Source: Clostridia bacterium
GTDB taxonomy: Bacteria; Bacillota; Clostridia; TANB77; CAG-465
Assembly (NCBI GenBank): GCA_029256705.1
Contig: JAQSXK010000005.1
Coordinates: 23,292-87,291, forward strand
Direction of reading: 5' to 3'
Length of the DNA: 64,000 nt
In this document: piece after piece, positions 1 through 10,220 of the stretch
Numbering within the stretch: position 1 is the first letter of the stretch
How the letters are laid out: each line of letters starts with the position of its first letter
The notes under the pieces: generated by a model
What the model was told of the DNA's origin: nothing
The model's database searches: none
Seen by the model: only the letters and a program-made list of their open reading frames with translations
Made by a program: the position numbers and the translations under genes

Positions 1-47
1 TTTAGAAATAAATTATTGATAGAATAACCGTGTTGGAGGTGAACAAC

Positions 48-773
48 TTGAAAAAAATATTACTTGTAGATGATGATATAAAAATATGTGATATAACAAG
101 AAAATATCTTATTCATGCAGGTTATGAAGTAAATATTGCATATAACGGTAGTCAGGCTAAAAAATTATTAGAGACAGAAAGATTTTGTTTCATTATATTT
201 GATGTTATGTTACCAGATACTACAGGTTTTGATTTACTTACTAATTTAAAAGATGGGATGTTTATGACATCGTCTTCTTCTACAGATAAAGATACACCAG
301 TAATTATGCTTACTGCACTTGGACAAACTCAAAATGTTTTAAGAGGGTTAAGAAATGGTGCGGATGATTACATTACAAAACCATTTGAACCTGCAGAACT
401 AATTGAAAGAATTAATGTAATTTTAAAAAGATCTGGAGTATGTTCATCAAATGAAATTTTAATTGGTAATGTTATAATTGATTTATCTAAAAGCGAAGTT
501 AAGTGTAATAATTCTAAAATAATATTTCAAAGAAGAGAATACGATCTTCTAGTTTTTCTATGTAAAAATAAAAATAAAGTATTTTCAAGGGAAGAATTAT
601 TAAATAAAGTATGGACATATGAATACGATTGTAGTGATAGGGCAGTAGATATTTGTATTCAAAGAGTACGCTCTAAATTAAACGAAGCAAATTCAAAAGT
701 AAATATAAAAACAATTTGGGGTGTTGGATATAAATTGGAGTGTGAATTAAATGAAAAGACAGACATTATATAA
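48..773 (+). CDS. OmpR-family response regulator
   Basis: REC motifs (LLVDDD, FDVMLPD, MLTA, TKPF) plus C-terminal winged helix. SD GGAGGTG precedes TTG at 48; the track ORF starts at 30. Confidence 0.93.
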   Translation: MKKILLVDDDIKICDITRKYLIHAGYEVNIAYNGSQAKKLLETERFCFIIFDVMLPDTTGFDLLTNLKDGMFMTSSSSTDKDTPVIMLTALGQTQNVLRGLRNGADDYITKPFEPAELIERINVILKRSGVCSSNEILIGNVIIDLSKSEVKCNNSKIIFQRREYDLLVFLCKNKNKVFSREELLNKVWTYEYDCSDRAVDICIQRVRSKLNEANSKVNIKTIWGVGYKLECELNEKTDII

Positions 774-2115
774 AAAAATAGTTATTAGCACATTATGTAT
801 ACTTGTATTAAATGTTTTATCAATACTTTTAATTACCACTTTTCAACTTGAAAAAGTTTCTACGGATATTTATAAAAATGAGATTGATTCAAACTCAGAT
901 TATGCATATAAATTATTCTCAAAAACCATATATTTACCAAATTCTTCAGAAGTTATAAATGATGTTATTGCAGATTATGAAAAACAATTTCCATATAAGA
1001 TTGGTGTTTTGATGAATGGTAAAATTATATACGGAAATTTTGCAACTCAAACCGAGTTAGATAATATGGATCTAGGATATATTAGAAGCGAAAGTGGTAA
1101 ATATTATGCTAAAACATATGATATAACTAGATATGATACACTAGGATATGTAAAGGAGTATGTACAAGTACTTGAAACAAATTATCAACTTGTAATAGCT
1201 AAAAAAATACAACCATTAAATACACAAATGTTAAAAATAATAACAATATCATTCTACGTAACATTTTTAATAACTTCTATAGCATTAGCAATATTGTTGT
1301 TTATTTTTAAAAAAGTTACTGAACCAATTATAAAAATTAGAAATGTGGCTGAACAAGTCGCTGATGGAAATTACAATGAAAAGGTTTATGTAAATTCAAA
1401 AGATGAAATAGAAGATCTAGCAAATGCTATAAATAATATGACAAATAAGTTGAAACAAAATGAAATTTCAAGAGATACGTTTTTAGCTAGTATATCTCAT
1501 GAACTTAGAACACCACTTGCGACATTAAAAGCAAATACAAAAGGAATGCTAGATGGAGTTATACAGAAAAATGAAGTTGATAAATATCTCAAATCTAACG
1601 TAGAAGAAATAGATAGACTTATTATTATGGTCAATGATTTAATTATGGTTTCTACTTTTGAACAAAATAAAAAATTAATTAAAGAACAAGTAGATATTAG
1701 TTTATTAATGTTAAGTGTTATAGAACAAATGGATATAGTAGCAAAAAACAAACAAATTCAAATAGTTAGTAATATAAAAGATAGTATATTAAAAGATGTA
1801 GATAAGCTAAAAATGAAAGAAGTTTTTATCAATGTTATAGATAATGCTATAAAATATTCACCATGTGAATCTACTATTAAAATTGAACTAGAATTAGTAG
1901 AAAGTAAGGTTAATATCAATATTATAGATCAAGGAACAGGATTTAAAATTGAAGATCTTGTTAATGTATTTGAACGTTTTAATAAAGGTGATAAAAGTTC
2001 TGGTTTAGGATTAGGATTATATATAGCTAAAGAGATAATTATAGCACATAATGGTACAATACAAGCGTTTAATAATATAAACTCTTTAGGAGCAACAATA
2101 AAAATTATTATATAA
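751..2115 (+). CDS. Sensor histidine kinase (2 TM, HAMP, HisKA, HATPase)
   Basis: SHELRTPLATLKAN H-box, N-box NVIDNAIKYS, GLGLGLYIAKEI G-box; overlaps the response regulator end. Confidence 0.95.
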   Translation: MKRQTLYKKIVISTLCILVLNVLSILLITTFQLEKVSTDIYKNEIDSNSDYAYKLFSKTIYLPNSSEVINDVIADYEKQFPYKIGVLMNGKIIYGNFATQTELDNMDLGYIRSESGKYYAKTYDITRYDTLGYVKEYVQVLETNYQLVIAKKIQPLNTQMLKIITISFYVTFLITSIALAILLFIFKKVTEPIIKIRNVAEQVADGNYNEKVYVNSKDEIEDLANAINNMTNKLKQNEISRDTFLASISHELRTPLATLKANTKGMLDGVIQKNEVDKYLKSNVEEIDRLIIMVNDLIMVSTFEQNKKLIKEQVDISLLMLSVIEQMDIVAKNKQIQIVSNIKDSILKDVDKLKMKEVFINVIDNAIKYSPCESTIKIELELVESKVNINIIDQGTGFKIEDLVNVFERFNKGDKSSGLGLGLYIAKEIIIAHNGTIQAFNNINSLGATIKIII

Positions 2116-2189
2116 TTTACATTTTGAAATAATTTAGAAACATTTTAGTGGTAAATTTATATTGTAAAATATTAAATGGGGGGAATTTT

Positions 2190-3716
2190 ATGAATTTTAT
2201 GAAAAGAGGTTTTACAAGTATTATTAGAAGACCAGGTAAAACAATAATTTTATTAATTGTGGTTTTTATATTAGGTAATCTAATTGCTGGTGCAATATCT
2301 GTTAAAGAATCTGTTAAAAACACGCAAAAAGTTTTACGAGATAAAATAGGTGCAGTACTATCTATTGAGGTAGATTATGAAAAAATAAATAACTCAGGTA
2401 ATTATGATGTACAAATGAAATCAATTCCAGTTGAAACTATTGATTCAATTGGAAAATCTGAGTATGTAAAATATTATGATTATATTTCAAGAACTTGGCT
2501 TAATAGTTCAACATTAAAAGAATATCGTGATAATAGTCAAGGTGATGGAGAAGTAGGAATTTTTAAAACAAAAATAGCAGCAGGAAGTACTTCTTCTGTT
2601 AGTGGTATAGCAGAGCTAGCTAATTTCAAAATTACGGGTGGTCAAAACCCTAAAATTTCGGATATAGTTCAAGGAAATATAACACTATATACTGGACGTA
2701 CTTTTAATGATGACGAAATTAAAAATAGTAAAACAGCAATATTAATTTCAAAGAATCTTGCTGAACTAAATAATTTAAGTGTAGGTCAAACAATAAAATT
2801 GAAAAAGGAAATATATAAATATATATCAGACACAAATAAAGTGCTTGAGCCTACAATAGCTGAAGTAAAAGAGTTCGAATTTAATATTATAGGAATTTTT
2901 GAACCTGTAAAAAAAGCTAATGTAGATCAAAATGGTGCAGTAACATATGCAATCAATAATTATGACAATATGATATATACAACAAATGCAGCAGTAAATG
3001 CTATAAATCAAAGTGTTAATGATGCTGAAAGAAATGCAAATGGTGAAAGTGGAGTATCATATAATACTATAACTCCAATATTTGTACTTAAGGAACCTTT
3101 AAAAATAGAAGATTTTAAAACAGAAATGACATATCTTTTACCAGAAAACTATAAATTTACAGATAATAGTAGTAGTTTTAATAATATAGCTGCTCCAATG
3201 GAGAATATGGACTGGATTGCATCTATTGTATTATACGTGTCAATTGGTTCAACTTTAATAATTTTAAGTTTATTAATAACATTATTTTTACGCGATAGAA
3301 AACATGAAATTGGAATATACTTATCGCTAGGTGAAAAAAGAAAAAATGTAATATTGCAAATGGTTATGGAAGTTATTTGTATATCTTTTGTTGCTATTAC
3401 ACTTTCGATTTTCTCAGGAAACGTAATATCAAGTATAATGTCACAGCAAATGTTAGAAAATCAAATAATATCTGATAATCAAAATAATATAGAACCTTTA
3501 TATAAGAATTTAATAATGCAAGTACCATCAGAAATTGAAATGCTAGGATTTTCTGCTACACTTACTAATGATGATCTAATGGAAGCATATTCAGTAAAAT
3601 TAGGTTTAAATACAATATTATTATTTTATTTAGTAGGAATGGGTTCAATACTATTGTCAACACTTGTTCCAATAATATATGTTACAAGATTAAATCCCAA
3701 AAAAATTATGATGTAA
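2190..3716 (+). CDS. FtsX/MacB-type ABC transporter permease
   Basis: N-terminal TM plus MacB-like periplasmic domain, three C-terminal TMs, terminal RLNPKKIMM. GGGGGG SD precedes ATG at 2190; the track start of 2148 is upstream. Confidence 0.88.
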   Translation: MNFMKRGFTSIIRRPGKTIILLIVVFILGNLIAGAISVKESVKNTQKVLRDKIGAVLSIEVDYEKINNSGNYDVQMKSIPVETIDSIGKSEYVKYYDYISRTWLNSSTLKEYRDNSQGDGEVGIFKTKIAAGSTSSVSGIAELANFKITGGQNPKISDIVQGNITLYTGRTFNDDEIKNSKTAILISKNLAELNNLSVGQTIKLKKEIYKYISDTNKVLEPTIAEVKEFEFNIIGIFEPVKKANVDQNGAVTYAINNYDNMIYTTNAAVNAINQSVNDAERNANGESGVSYNTITPIFVLKEPLKIEDFKTEMTYLLPENYKFTDNSSSFNNIAAPMENMDWIASIVLYVSIGSTLIILSLLITLFLRDRKHEIGIYLSLGEKRKNVILQMVMEVICISFVAITLSIFSGNVISSIMSQQMLENQIISDNQNNIEPLYKNLIMQVPSEIEMLGFSATLTNDDLMEAYSVKLGLNTILLFYLVGMGSILLSTLVPIIYVTRLNPKKIMM

Positions 3717-3728
3717 GGAGTGAATTAG

Positions 3729-4403
3729 ATGTCAATTATTAAAGTAGATAATATTAGTTATTTTTACCAAGATGGAGATAGTAGAAGATATATATTAAAA
3801 GATATCTCATGTGAGTTTGAAAAAGGAACGTTTTACACTATTTTAGGGGAATCTGGATCAGGAAAAACAACTTTTCTTTCTTTATTAAGTGCGTTAGATG
3901 AACCTAAGTCAGGAAATATATATTATGAAAATACAGATATTAAAACAATAGGTTATGAAGCATATAGAAGAAATAAAATAGGTATAATTTTTCAAAGTTA
4001 TAACTTAATTCCATACATGACAGCAGTAGAAAATATAATGGTTGCTATGAGTATTACAGATAATGAATTACCTAAAGATATTGAAGAAGTTGCATATAAT
4101 TTATTAGACTACATAGGTATAAGTAAATCTAAAGCTAATAGAACGGTAAATAAATTATCTGGAGGTGAGCAGCAAAGAGTAGCTATAGCTAGAGCTTTAG
4201 CTACTAATGTGGATGTAATACTTGCTGATGAACCAACTGGTAATCTTGACGAAGATATGGAAAATGAAATTGTAGAGATATTTAAAAAATTAGCACATGA
4301 ACATAAAAAATGTGTTATAATGGTTACACATTCTAAAGAAATTTCAATTCAAGCAGATAAGACTTTAAGATTACGTAAAGGAGGATTTGTATCAAATGAA
4401 TGA
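3729..4403 (+). CDS. ABC transporter ATP-binding protein (LolD/MacB type)
   Basis: Walker A GESGSGKTT, LSGGEQQRVAIARAL signature, Walker B VILADEPTGNLD. Confidence 0.95.
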   Translation: MSIIKVDNISYFYQDGDSRRYILKDISCEFEKGTFYTILGESGSGKTTFLSLLSALDEPKSGNIYYENTDIKTIGYEAYRRNKIGIIFQSYNLIPYMTAVENIMVAMSITDNELPKDIEEVAYNLLDYIGISKSKANRTVNKLSGGEQQRVAIARALATNVDVILADEPTGNLDEDMENEIVEIFKKLAHEHKKCVIMVTHSKEISIQADKTLRLRKGGFVSNE

Positions 4404-5685
4404 TTTCTTAAGTCAATTTGAAAATGAAAACTATAAAACAGATAAAAAAAATCAAATTACTAATACAAATTCTAAAAAAGAAACCTCAGGTATTAAGTCC
4501 GATGAACATGAGATAGTTATAGATACTAACTATAATAAAAATAAAACTATAAGATATATAGTTGTAGGAGTTGTAATATTAGTAATTTGTATAATGATAT
4601 TTATAGCATTTCAAATAATTAATAGTGTAAAAGTATTAAATTTTGTAGATAAAGATATATCAGAAGCTAAAACATGGGCGTTAAAAAATAAAATTGAATT
4701 AGATATACAATATGTATTTAATACAAATAAATCAATTAATATGATAATATCACAGGATGTAGAACAAAATACTTCTATACAAAAAGGTAATATAATAACT
4801 GTGACTGTTAGTAAAGGTGCAGATCCAGATGAAAAAATTCAATTACCAGACTTTTCGACAATGTCAACTCTAGAAATAAGAAACTGGATCGAAGAAAATA
4901 AAATTTATAATACTAGTGTTATACAAGAATTTAGTAATGATATTGAGCTAAATAAATATATAAAAAAAGAATATAGAGATATTGCTGTAGATGACAGTAA
5001 CTTCAAAAGAAAAGATTATTTATTGATATATACTTCAAAAGGAAAAGAAGTTGCACAAAAAAATATAACAGTCCCAGATTTTATAAACAAATCAAAAACT
5101 GAAGTTGAAACTTGGGCAAATACAAATAGTATAAATGTTGTATTTACTGAAGTGACATCTACCACAGTAGCTGAAGGTTTAATAATTTCTCAAGATATTT
5201 TAAAAGATACATTAATATCAAAAAATGATAATATGAAATTTAAAATCTCAATAGGAAAAAGTATCAAAGTTCCGGATTTTACAAGTATAACTAAAGATTC
5301 AGCTACTACTGCTGCTCCAGAATTAACTGTTAAAGTACTTTCGAAATATAGTGACACTATACCTTATGGTAAATTAATATCACAATCAGTAAAAGCGAAT
5401 ACATATCTTTCTGGTAAAACTAAAGATGTTACTGTTACATATTCTGAAGGGAGACCATTTATAGATAATTTAGTGGGAAGATTAGAAAAGGATATTGCTC
5501 AATACTTTTATGATTTTAGTCAAAAAGGTGCAAATATTACTTATACTGTCAAATATATTGATTCAAGTAAAGATAAAGGTTCTATAGTATGGTTATCCAT
5601 ATATAATGAATTTGTACCTCTTACTACAAGCATTGAAATACATATTAGTAAAGGTAATTTAACATCTGAAACTACTAAACCATAA
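4396..5685 (+). CDS. Single-TM protein with tandem PASTA-like domains, no kinase domain
   Basis: TM IRYIVVGVVILVICIMIFIAF, then repeated VPDF...A..W......V.......G.IISQ......ISKG units. SD AAAGGAGG precedes ATG 4396. Confidence 0.8.
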   Translation: MNDFLSQFENENYKTDKKNQITNTNSKKETSGIKSDEHEIVIDTNYNKNKTIRYIVVGVVILVICIMIFIAFQIINSVKVLNFVDKDISEAKTWALKNKIELDIQYVFNTNKSINMIISQDVEQNTSIQKGNIITVTVSKGADPDEKIQLPDFSTMSTLEIRNWIEENKIYNTSVIQEFSNDIELNKYIKKEYRDIAVDDSNFKRKDYLLIYTSKGKEVAQKNITVPDFINKSKTEVETWANTNSINVVFTEVTSTTVAEGLIISQDILKDTLISKNDNMKFKISIGKSIKVPDFTSITKDSATTAAPELTVKVLSKYSDTIPYGKLISQSVKANTYLSGKTKDVTVTYSEGRPFIDNLVGRLEKDIAQYFYDFSQKGANITYTVKYIDSSKDKGSIVWLSIYNEFVPLTTSIEIHISKGNLTSETTKP

Positions 5686-5691
5686 TACGTA

Positions 5692-5728
5692 AATAGGTAG
5701 ATATATAGAAAACATATATCTACCTATT
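5692..5728 (+). terminator. Rho-independent-type hairpin after the PASTA gene
   Basis: AATAGGTAGATATAT-agaaaac-ATATATCTACCTATT perfect stem. Confidence 0.7.
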
Positions 5729-5873
5729 ATTTAGATTTTCATTAAATACTGTCTTTTTGTTGAAAAATGTCGCATTTTATGGTATTATTAATATATGGTA
5801 TTTAAAATAATTATATGACTAAATAGTTATATATGTAGTATATAAAATAATTTCAATATAAGGAGGCTAAAGC

Positions 5874-6776
5874 ATGAATATAAAAAAATATATACATATA
5901 GTTTTATCTACAATGGTAATACTATTATATATAGTTTTATTTATAGGTCATGAATATATATTTTCTAATGATCTACATGAAAAACAAATTAATAAATATT
6001 CTATAGAGCAAATTAATAAGGAAGATTTAAAAATTCATTTCATTAATGTTGGTCAAGCAGATTGCATATTAATTGAGAAAGGCTATAATTCAATGATTAT
6101 AGATGCAGGAAATGATGAAGATTCTAATTTAGTATTCCGGTATTTAAAAAGACAAAACATCGATAAATTTGATTACGTTATTGGTACACATGCACACCAA
6201 GATCATATAGGTGGTCTCGATGATGTTATAAACAGTTATGATATAGATAACGTTATATTTCCAAAGCAAGTTCATAAAACTAATGTATACAAGTCTTTTA
6301 TTAAAGCTGTAAACGCTAAAGGAATACAATTGCACTCACCAAATGTAGGTGAAACATTTAAATTTGGCAAGGCAACCTTTGAAATTATGGCTCCTAATTC
6401 AATAAAATACGAAAAGTCTAATGATTATTCCATAGTTATTAAATTAACATATGGAGACAATACTTTCTTATTTGCCGGTGATGCTGAATATGTGTCTGAG
6501 TACGAAATGTTAGATAATGAATTAGATATAACTGCAGATTTAATAAAAATTGGGCATCATGGTGGTAGTACTTCTACAAGCAAAGATTTTATAAATAAGG
6601 TAAATCCAAAATATGCAGTTGTTACTTCAGTTAGTAATAAACATGGATATCCCAGTTATAAAATAATATCTAGATTAAGAAATATGGGTATAGAAATATA
6701 TAGAACTAGTGAATATGGCAATATAGTAGTAGCAAGTGATGGCAGAAATATAACTTTTTATACTAATAATAATTAG
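5874..6776 (+). CDS. ComEC/Rec2-like metallo-beta-lactamase hydrolase, N-terminal anchor
   Basis: IHFINVGQADCILIE, GTHAHQDHIGGLD, FAGDAE, IGHHGGSTSTS motifs; hydrophobic N-terminus. Confidence 0.9.
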   Translation: MNIKKYIHIVLSTMVILLYIVLFIGHEYIFSNDLHEKQINKYSIEQINKEDLKIHFINVGQADCILIEKGYNSMIIDAGNDEDSNLVFRYLKRQNIDKFDYVIGTHAHQDHIGGLDDVINSYDIDNVIFPKQVHKTNVYKSFIKAVNAKGIQLHSPNVGETFKFGKATFEIMAPNSIKYEKSNDYSIVIKLTYGDNTFLFAGDAEYVSEYEMLDNELDITADLIKIGHHGGSTSTSKDFINKVNPKYAVVTSVSNKHGYPSYKIISRLRNMGIEIYRTSEYGNIVVASDGRNITFYTNNN

Positions 6777-6818
6777 GTTATATAGTGTTATATATTAAAG
6801 GTTACATTTTTAAAAAAT

Positions 6819-6843
6819 AAAGAGGCATTAATATTGCCTCTTT
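6819..6843. terminator. Bidirectional terminator between convergent genes
   Basis: AAAGAGGCA-ttaatat-TGCCTCTTT flanked by T/A tracts. Confidence 0.75.
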
Positions 6844-6865
6844 GTTTTTTATTCTAATCAATTAA

Positions 6866-7822
6866 TTATATATTATTTAATGGATTATTATCTATTGCAT
6901 TTTTAACCTCATCACTATCAATGTGTGTGTAAATTTGTGTTGTAGCTATCGTTTCATGGCCTAATACTTGTTGCAGTGCTCGTATGTCTACATGACCATA
7001 TTTATGCATTAAAGTGGCAGCTGTGTGCCTTAGCTTATGTGGAGAAAATTTCTTTGGATCTAGTCCTGCTAACTCGACATATTTCTTAACAATATATTCT
7101 ACCATACGTCTTCCAATTCTTTCGCCTCTTTCAGATAAGAATAAGGCTTCATGATCCTTTATATTATCTTTTGGTCTTACTGATACATATTTAGCAATAG
7201 AAGAGAGGCATACCTTATTTAAATGAACCATACGCTCTTTATTACCTTTACCGATAACATTTAATCTATCTTCTTTAATATGCTTAAAATCTATGTTTAT
7301 GAGCTCTGAAAGTCTAAGTCCACAATTTAAAAATAATGTTAAAATACATAAATCTCTTTCACCAAACTTTTGTTCATTAAATTTAACAGAGTGGAGGAGA
7401 GATACAGATTCTTCTAATGTTAAATATTTAGGAATTCTTTTTTCAAGTTGTGGAGTTTCAAATCCAACTACAGGATTTAAATCTAATTTTTTTCTAACAT
7501 TTGCTAAATAGTTGAAAAATGATTTTAAAGATGCAACTTTACGAGCTCTTGTTGAAGGTTTATTTTTAAATTCTCGATTTAAATATGCTATATAAGTTGT
7601 TAAATTTTCTGTTGTTAAAGTTTTAAAAAATTCTATATTTAAATCTGTAATATCTAAATTTTCAAATTCAGTTACGTCTAATTTATCTTTATATAATTTA
7701 AGCCATCTAAATGAATGTCTTAAATCATAATGATATTCTTTTATGGTATTTTGCGATCTATTTTTGATTCCTGATAGATAATCTAGAAATTCATTGACTA
7801 ATTCTGGCACATCATCAAACAT
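6866..7822 (-). CDS. XerC/XerD-type tyrosine recombinase
   Basis: Catalytic R..HKLRHTAATLM..H..Y: GLRLSELINI, SPHKLRHTAATLMHKYG, LGHETIATTQIYTHI; N-terminal SAM-like domain. Confidence 0.93.
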   Translation of the reverse strand: MFDDVPELVNEFLDYLSGIKNRSQNTIKEYHYDLRHSFRWLKLYKDKLDVTEFENLDITDLNIEFFKTLTTENLTTYIAYLNREFKNKPSTRARKVASLKSFFNYLANVRKKLDLNPVVGFETPQLEKRIPKYLTLEESVSLLHSVKFNEQKFGERDLCILTLFLNCGLRLSELINIDFKHIKEDRLNVIGKGNKERMVHLNKVCLSSIAKYVSVRPKDNIKDHEALFLSERGERIGRRMVEYIVKKYVELAGLDPKKFSPHKLRHTAATLMHKYGHVDIRALQQVLGHETIATTQIYTHIDSDEVKNAIDNNPLNNI

Positions 7823-8533
7823 TGAAAAACCTCCTAAATTGTGACGCTCTAGAATCGATTTTAAGCCATTATAGCTAAATAGGTGGTGTAGTTACATGTC
7901 GTAAAAAACAGTCTAAAATCGATTTATATAATGAAGGGTAAAATTTATATAATTTTAAATAATAAAATAACAAATTCAAAAAAAATAAAAAATCTAAATA
8001 TAAAATTAGTAATAAAGGATAATCATATGTATAAATATTTATTTTTAAATTTAACTGAATTTATATATATGTATAAACTAATTAAATACATGAATTCGAC
8101 TAATCATACATATATAGTATCATAAAGAGCTTATTTTGTCAATAGGACTTACCCAAATTGCACAAAAATTCTATTTTGCGCAATCATCTGTCGAATTAAA
8201 AGAGGCTCTTACCTCTATCTTCTTGTCGATTTTTTTATTTTGCATATTTCTTTACCTTGATGTTTTTTATTTATATTTTATATATCTTCTATCTTAGGTT
8301 TATTTTAATTATATTCTTATATAATTTTTCGATTTTATATTACTAAATTTTATTTTTTCAATTATTCTTATATTTTACAAATTTTATGAATTTAATGATT
8401 TTTATTATTTTTATATATTCTATCATATACTCCCTTGCATTTTAATATAAAAAATGGCCCCTACTTTCGTAGAGGCGATTATAAGAGGTTGATATATGAA
8501 AAACTAAGGGTATAACACCTTAGCTCGGCATGC

Positions 8534-9244
8534 TTACTTGTTCCAAATTCCTAAGGAATTTTCTCTTGCATATGCTTGTGCACTTGCTAATTCGCTATTT
8601 AATTTAATATTTTTTCTTTCTGTTTTTAAAGTAACTAATCCAGTTTTAAGTAATTCTGCATTGTATAATGTTTTACCATTAAATACGTATGCAAAAGTTT
8701 TACCATCAGCTGATCTTAATTCATCGAAAGCTATTTTAACTTTTTTATTCAATAAGTCTGTTTTCATTTTTTCTTTTGCAGAATCATTTGAATAACTAAA
8801 ATCTATGCCTATTAAAGTAATTTCTAATTTATCTCCATCTACTTCAATATTTATACTTCCTGAAGTATTAACATTTACTACATTAACTTCTTTAGATTTT
8901 TCTAAAGCTGCTAAATTATCGAAATACTTAACAATTTCTGTACTTGTCTTTGTTTCATCTACAAGTGCATTATTTTCTACAACTGGAACTTCTACTTTTA
9001 CTGGTTCTTCAACTTTTTCTATAGTTGGAGTTAAATTGTTTGTATTTTCTTGAGTATTAGTATTTGCTGCATTTGTATTTATTGTTTGTGCTATTTCTTT
9101 ATCTTTAGCAAAAGGATTCACCACACCTGCTGATTTTAAATATATAAATATACCAGAACCTATAAGAACAAGTGAAACTACACTTATTATAATAGCTGGG
9201 CCATATTGTTTCATATAAAATGCTTTTTTATTATCATAATACAT
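8534..9244 (-). CDS. Membrane-anchored staphylococcal-nuclease-like (SNase/TNase) domain protein
   Basis: N-terminal TM and low-complexity linker; C-terminal KVKIAFDELRSADGKTFAYVFNGKTLYNAELLKTGLVTLK...YARENSLGIWNK resembles the SNase fold. Confidence 0.7.
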   Translation of the reverse strand: MYYDNKKAFYMKQYGPAIIISVVSLVLIGSGIFIYLKSAGVVNPFAKDKEIAQTINTNAANTNTQENTNNLTPTIEKVEEPVKVEVPVVENNALVDETKTSTEIVKYFDNLAALEKSKEVNVVNVNTSGSINIEVDGDKLEITLIGIDFSYSNDSAKEKMKTDLLNKKVKIAFDELRSADGKTFAYVFNGKTLYNAELLKTGLVTLKTERKNIKLNSELASAQAYARENSLGIWNK

Positions 9245-9357
9245 ATATTGGTACCTCCTAATTAATCTTCAAAGTAATAACTTTATATTGTAAATTATAG
9301 CATAAAAAATGTCGTAAGTCAATGCTTTATTAAAAATATGTTACATTTTTATGTAAA

Positions 9358-10083
9358 TTAATAGTTTGCATTGTGCCATATATTCTGGACATCATCATTT
9401 TCTTCAAGTTTATCCAAAAATATTTGCAACTTATTTTCTTCATCTTCTGTTAAATCTTTTTTCATATCTGGAATCATTTTTATTTCTGCTTCCATAAATG
9501 TATATCCTTTATTTTCTAAATATTCTTTCAATGAATAGAAATCTTCTGGATTAGTATTAATTTCATAGTACTCTTCTTCTACTGTAAAATCGTCAGCCCC
9601 ATTTTCAAGCACTTCCATCATTAAATCATCCTCTGATATTTTATTATCTTTTTCAATAATTATGATACCTTTTTTCTTAAACATATAAGAAACTGATCCA
9701 GATTGCCCCATATTACCGCCTGCTCTATCAAATATACAACGTATATCTGCAGCAGCTCTATTTCTATTATCTGTCATTGCTTCTACAATTACTGACACAC
9801 CTGCTGGTCCAAATCCTTCGTAAGTTACTTCCTCATAATGAGCACCAGTAGTATCACCTGCAGCTTTTTGTATGCATCTTGTTATATTATCATTAGGCAT
9901 ATTATTTGCCTTTGCTTTTGATATTACATCACGTAATTTATTATTTGTTGCAGGATCGCTACTGCCACCATTTCTTACAGCCACTGTCAATTCTTTTCCT
10001 ATTTTAGAAAAAATATTTGCTCTTTTAGCGTCTGTAGATTCTTTTTTTCTTTTAATATTTGCCCATTTAGAATGTCCACTCAT
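9358..10083 (-). CDS. YebC/PmpR family protein
   Basis: MSGHSKWANIKRKKESTDAKRANIFSKIGKELTVAVR N-terminus diagnostic; AAAGGGTGA SD supports start at 10083. Confidence 0.97.
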   Translation of the reverse strand: MSGHSKWANIKRKKESTDAKRANIFSKIGKELTVAVRNGGSSDPATNNKLRDVISKAKANNMPNDNITRCIQKAAGDTTGAHYEEVTYEGFGPAGVSVIVEAMTDNRNRAAADIRCIFDRAGGNMGQSGSVSYMFKKKGIIIIEKDNKISEDDLMMEVLENGADDFTVEEEYYEINTNPEDFYSLKEYLENKGYTFMEAEIKMIPDMKKDLTEDEENKLQIFLDKLEENDDVQNIWHNANY

Positions 10084-10172
10084 AATATTCACCCTTTCAT
10101 AAGAATTAATATTATACCACAATATTAATTATTTGTACATATATTTATACAAAAAAGTATAGTTTAACATTT

Positions 10173-10207
10173 AAAAACGGGTATATTTTTTTAAATATAC
10201 CCGTTTT
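10173..10207 (-). terminator. Terminator downstream of the lytic transglycosylase gene
   Basis: AAAACGGGTATATTT/AAATATACCCGTTTT hairpin. Confidence 0.7.
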
Positions 10208-10220
10208 AATAGCCTCTTTA

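Noticed and set aside
1497-1751. Antisense ORF inside the histidine kinase gene
   Set aside because: Lies wholly within a well-supported CDS on the opposite strand; composition is typical of reverse-frame AT-rich coding. The same applies to most short opposite-strand ORFs in the track (e.g. 8538-8795, 9872-10102, 16066-16380, 47669-48145).
7931-8125. 64-aa plus-strand ORF in the 7.8-8.5 kb gap
   Set aside because: No SD, only low-complexity Lys/Ile/Asn/Tyr content expected by chance in very AT-rich DNA.
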